This document shows, piece after piece, positions 62,601-64,000 of a DNA stretch of 64,000 nt. The stretch is taken from the NCBI GenBank assembly GCA_027627225.1, contig CM051034.1:2715001-2779000 (forward strand), in the 5' to 3' direction. Source of the DNA: Congeria kusceri. Lineage: Eukaryota > Mollusca > Bivalvia > Myida > Dreissenidae. Position 1 is the first letter of the stretch, and each line of letters begins with the position of its first letter. Position numbers and translations under genes: made by a program. Below the pieces are notes generated by a model that was not told the origin of the DNA, did not search any database, and worked only from the letters and a program-made list of their open reading frames with translations.

Positions 62601-63845
62601 CTATGTAGAGGCACAAAACATGGTAACACTATGTAGAGGCACATCACATGGTAACACTATGTAGAGGCACATCAAATGGTAGCACTATGTAGAGGCACAT
62701 CACATGGCAACACTATGTAGAGGCACATCAATGGTAGCTCTATGTAGAGGCATATCAAATGGTAGCACTATGTAGAGGCACATCAAATGGTGGCACTATG
62801 TAGAGGCACATCACAAGGTAGCAATTTGTAGCGTCATATCACATGGTAACAATGTGTTGCGGCATATCAAATGGCATCAATATTTTAATCATATCAAAAC
62901 TTCATACTCAGTATTTTTATTTTTTTTTAATGAAATTCGCATTTACAAAAAGTATAGATTGTGCTATCAAGCTGCAAGGTGTGCGTGTCGAGATTTCATA
63001 TCCCATGTCTTCTTTGTATATTTAAGATATGATAATATATACAAATACATAAAAAAGGTTAAAACCTTCGACAATGTAGCCAAGAAGACAGAACACCTAT
63101 TTATAAAGCAGATGTTCTATATTCTAGCAAACACAACGATCCTGCACGAGATCACGCACTACACGAGATGCATCAGGACTCTATTAGCGTTAAATCGGTA
63201 AGAAAGTAAAGGCTGTTTGTCATTAACAGGGACATACTGTATTGCAGGATTGTAAGCCGTTTCAATGTTCAATGTTCAAAAAGATACAGACAAACAAAGG
63301 ACAGACGGATTAAAACGATTGTTCATATAAGTCATTTTCTAAAATTTCGCTAGAATATAACAGAATAATTTCAAAATATAAAAAAAACATAACAATAACG
63401 AAGGAAAAAAAAACAATTTTCCCGGTTTGTGTTGGTGTTGATCAGCAGGGAACAAATATCGACTCAGCTCATGTAATGTGTTTTAGCTGTACAGTACAAA
63501 ACTTTTCAGGTATGTAAATACTAAAATGCGTTTTTCATTACGGGTTTTTCATTTGTAAAATCATATGTTCACATACAAAGATCAACTCTTTTTTAGTTTC
63601 TGTCAAAATTGTCATAACATTGTCATCCACAAATAGTGTTAATGATATATACGTATGAGTATAGCTAATGTAGTTAATATTTTCATTTGTATGTTTGCAA
63701 TATAAAACAAATAATGAACCTTTTAGTGTATCATATTATGTTAATACATATGAACTATAGAAACCAGAGAAAAAGCTACCTTTGGCACAAGTGGAGGAAG
63801 ACATTCGGAAGTATATCAAATGCGTCCATTCCTACACCAACAAAT
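45753..63845 (+). CDS. Gene 2: tandem paralogue of gene 1, 5' end with signal peptide (3' partial)
   Basis: Exons: A 45753-45912, B 51277-51370, C 56108-56144, D 57189-57304, E 57662-57706 (or from 57655), F 59684-59784, G 61567-61655, H 61791-61837, I 62058-62112, J 63080-63197, K 63449-63472, L 63761-63845; it continues beyond the window. Exon A starts MGFTELTRCLLLTVVVTSLL, a signal peptide, then YDHHYTYSS, the start of an LPD_N barrel. Exons B-D read FRIRSVNATSEGGVLHQL, VADNPLKWDLNN and FYFTINPEGLVHFVHFHPEE followed by LKKVLASTLTSR, all LPD_N-like. Exons E-L match gene 1 exons 1-8 almost residue for residue (for example SQEDRTPIYKADVLYSS against SQEHRTPIHKADVLYSS). Exon A has a one-base frame break near 45862-45872. 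The intron after A is 5.4 kb and full of minisatellites. Confidence 0.65.
45913..47044 (+). other. Gene 2 intron, proximal part
   Basis: AT-rich with no exon seen. It ends in a TAA/TTA microsatellite at 46945-47020 that is partly self-complementary. Confidence 0.55.
47045..47235. repeat. Polypyrimidine (CTT-rich) tract
   Basis: About 190 bases of TTCTTCTT-type sequence giving a spurious Ser/Phe-rich frame. Likely simple repeat. Confidence 0.8.
47740..48905. repeat. 30-bp minisatellite with ~390-bp higher-order unit
   Basis: About 39 units of GGTACGGGAAGTCCATGGGT plus CGGTAGTTGT. The stretch around AAAAGTATATGGGTTGGTAG recurs at about 48153 and 48543, 390 bases (13 units) apart, showing higher-order amplification. 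Because 30 is divisible by three, several frames stay open on both strands (up to 446 codons). I treat these as by-products. Confidence 0.85.
49205..49745. repeat. 45-bp minisatellite
   Basis: About 12 units of GTACACGATACACGTCGTGG plus TCAGGATACAGCAATACAACACAAT, with few differences between units. Frames on both strands are open for the same reason as in the previous array. Located in the first intron of gene 2. Confidence 0.9.
50399..50702. repeat. Two tandem units of a ~165-bp repeat
   Basis: Both units run from AGATTTTACCGTTT through CACCGCTTACT and ACAACACTTGGAT-type sequence to TTATTTGGACT/TAATTTGGACT. Non-coding. Confidence 0.75.
50820..50988 (+). mobile_element. SINE, same family as 44285-44474
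   Basis: Shares ACACCAAGTACTGGTTCTAC, CGAGAGTGTCTCAAT and the 3' end CAATCGAGCTAAAATAAATA. The head is degenerate. Confidence 0.6.
51373..51490. mobile_element. Truncated family C MITE abutting a gene 2 splice donor
   Basis: ATGCACCTATCAGTATTTTC followed by GACTAATTTAATCGTTGGGG matches the left 110 bases of 44638-44957. It starts two to three bases after the end of exon B. Confidence 0.65.
51775..51880 (+). mobile_element. Degenerate tRNA-like SINE head
   Basis: GAACTCAGGTGGGAGAACAC and CGCCCTATAAGCGAGAGGTC resemble a tRNA D arm and anticodon arm, but box B (GTGCTCGCGTC) is decayed and the acceptor stem does not close. Confidence 0.45.
52280..52640. repeat. 60-bp tandem repeat
   Basis: About six units of GTTGAAATGAAATTTGATTT plus GCAACATTAATTATGTAAAC and CTGAAGCGATTTTAAATATT, increasingly diverged at the left. 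Confidence 0.85.
53110..54715. repeat. 28-bp minisatellite with higher-order structure
   Basis: About 57 units of CTATGGCTGTTTCATTTAGA plus GTTCTAGT. The variant pair with TTTCATGCAGAGCTCTAG then GCAGAGCTTTAG recurs at 53671, 54172 and 54478, so blocks of about 500 and 306 bases were themselves duplicated. Located between exons B and C of gene 2. Confidence 0.92.
55049..55560. mobile_element. Fold-back element with partial tandem copy
   Basis: GTTGATTTCGGTGTAAGATC (about 55053) is inverted at ATACGATCTTAACCGAAATC (about 55189) around CACGAGTGGCGCAGCCACGA. A second partial copy starts near 55365 and repeats GACAATAAATA, AAGCTTAAACGTCACAAG and TATGACGTCATAAAAATG. Confidence 0.7.
55726..55798. 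repeat. Palindromic TTTTCACTG cluster
   Basis: TATATTTTCACTGCAGTGAAAA followed by TTTTCACTGCTCTAACAGTG form two linked hairpins. Confidence 0.7.
56170..56732. repeat. CTA/CTG trinucleotide microsatellite
   Basis: Long imperfect (CTR)n array just after exon C of gene 2. It yields spurious poly-Leu, poly-Thr and poly-Ser frames. Confidence 0.92.
56740..56950. repeat. GAT trinucleotide microsatellite
   Basis: (GAT)n with (AAT)n in the middle. It ends 240 bases before exon D, and another short GAT run (57168-57184) lies directly before the exon D acceptor. Confidence 0.9.
57797..58730. mobile_element. Insertion in copy 2: compound fold-back element
   Basis: Absent from copy 1. Starts with AATAACAGGTTACTGCCTGG, inverted at ACCAGACAGTAACCTG (57918-57933). 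A further pair TATCATACCAC (about 57943) / GTGGTATGATA (about 58716) encloses an AT-rich core. Confidence 0.65.
59179..59446 (+). mobile_element. tRNA-derived SINE (copy 2)
   Basis: Same insertion as 708-1017. The box B is canonical here (GAGTTCGAACCCC), but five bases of the anticodon arm are lost. Direct repeats ACACCATTATGT (59167-59178) and ACATAATTATGT (59447-59458) flank it. Confidence 0.75.
59812..60117 (-). pseudogene. Mariner-type transposase N-terminal fragment
   Basis: Minus strand: starts MVTSEKAPEHRSVIKYCVER then GMTPGQTIKEME and HRNVSRVLIY, and after a frame break continues KRFSSGWKESG, RGRPYELNSNV and LTVREIADMIGIG with an in-frame stop before SVQRILS. These are the paired helix-turn-helix motifs of mariner-family transposases. 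The catalytic part is missing. It lies in an insert of about 700 bases (59804-60500) that copy 1 lacks. Confidence 0.7.
60846..61040. mobile_element. Fold-back MITE, family A (copy 2)
   Basis: Same insertion as 1776-2037, but about 64 bases shorter: one internal hairpin arm, including TTAATGCATATGCGTAAAGT, is deleted. Confidence 0.75.
62155..62880. repeat. 28-bp minisatellite (copy 2)
   Basis: About 26 units of the array at 4330-5480, with the same more diverged units at the left edge. The array is about 425 bases shorter than in copy 1. Confidence 0.9.
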
Positions 63846-64000
63846 GTTAGTAGCTTTAGACATAATTAATATATAAACGACTAAATCGAGACCTGGCTTC
63901 TTAAATGTTAATTTAACTAGTACTTCAAAAAACTCACTTCTCAACATAAATAATTTGCAGCAGGACCATAATTCGAATACATTCCATCTCCAATTTTGCC

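Larger units (their letters stand above)
57525..64000 (+). other. Segmental duplicate of window positions 1 to about 6580
   Basis: Exons, introns and flanks from about 57525 onward match the left edge of the window in order and orientation. Shared features: SINE, family A MITE, 28-bp minisatellite and eight exons. Unshared: insertions at 2631-2994 and 3192-4097 (copy 1) and 57797-58730 and 59804-60500 (copy 2). Confidence 0.9.

Overview
The window is nuclear DNA of an animal: small exons with GT-AG introns, tRNA-derived SINEs, fold-back MITEs and long minisatellites. The density of short fold-back elements of the type near 1776-2037, and the microsatellite and minisatellite load, look like a bivalve mollusc. 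I recall these element families from dreissenid mussels, but that is memory, not a search.

The left 38 kb (127-37745, + strand) is one giant gene whose 5' end lies left of the window. I could chain 49 exons by hand with compatible splice phases and no internal stop, giving about 4,990 residues. In order they encode: a large-lipid-transfer-protein head (vitellogenin/apolipophorin/MTP N-terminal domain with its helical HEAT-like part), an amphipathic-helix block, a degenerate LECT2/M23-like domain, acidic and Gly-rich linkers, beta-rich segments, a PAN/apple-like domain, about 14-15 fibronectin-III-like repeats, a cadherin-like domain, one and a half EGF modules, a single transmembrane helix and a cytoplasmic tail of about 185 residues. 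A lipoprotein-type head on a membrane-anchored adhesion or receptor stalk is the main biological observation here.

From 37.7 to 45.0 kb lies mostly repeat-derived intergenic DNA. It holds a candidate three-exon gene on the minus strand (42457-45262) for a small secreted protein of about 130 residues and no recognised family. That gene is divergent from the start of a second giant gene at 45753.

The second gene (45753 to beyond 64000) is a tandem paralogue of the first. Its signal-peptide exon and next three exons supply the N-terminus that is missing for gene 1. From about 57.53 kb to the end it repeats the first 6.6 kb of the window, introns included. The copies share older insertions (a SINE, a MITE and a minisatellite). 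They differ by younger ones: a Penelope-like element with an 11-bp target duplication in copy 1, and a mariner-transposase fragment and another fold-back element in copy 2. The first exon of copy 2 carries a one-base frame disruption, so it is either a damaged paralogue or a sequence error.

The rest is repeats. Several touch splice sites: an array of nine copies of the 3' splice site in front of the exon at 19502, a MITE end 14 bp before the exon at 12741, and a MITE end within the 5' splice site at 51370. No CRISPR, operon or prokaryotic feature is present.
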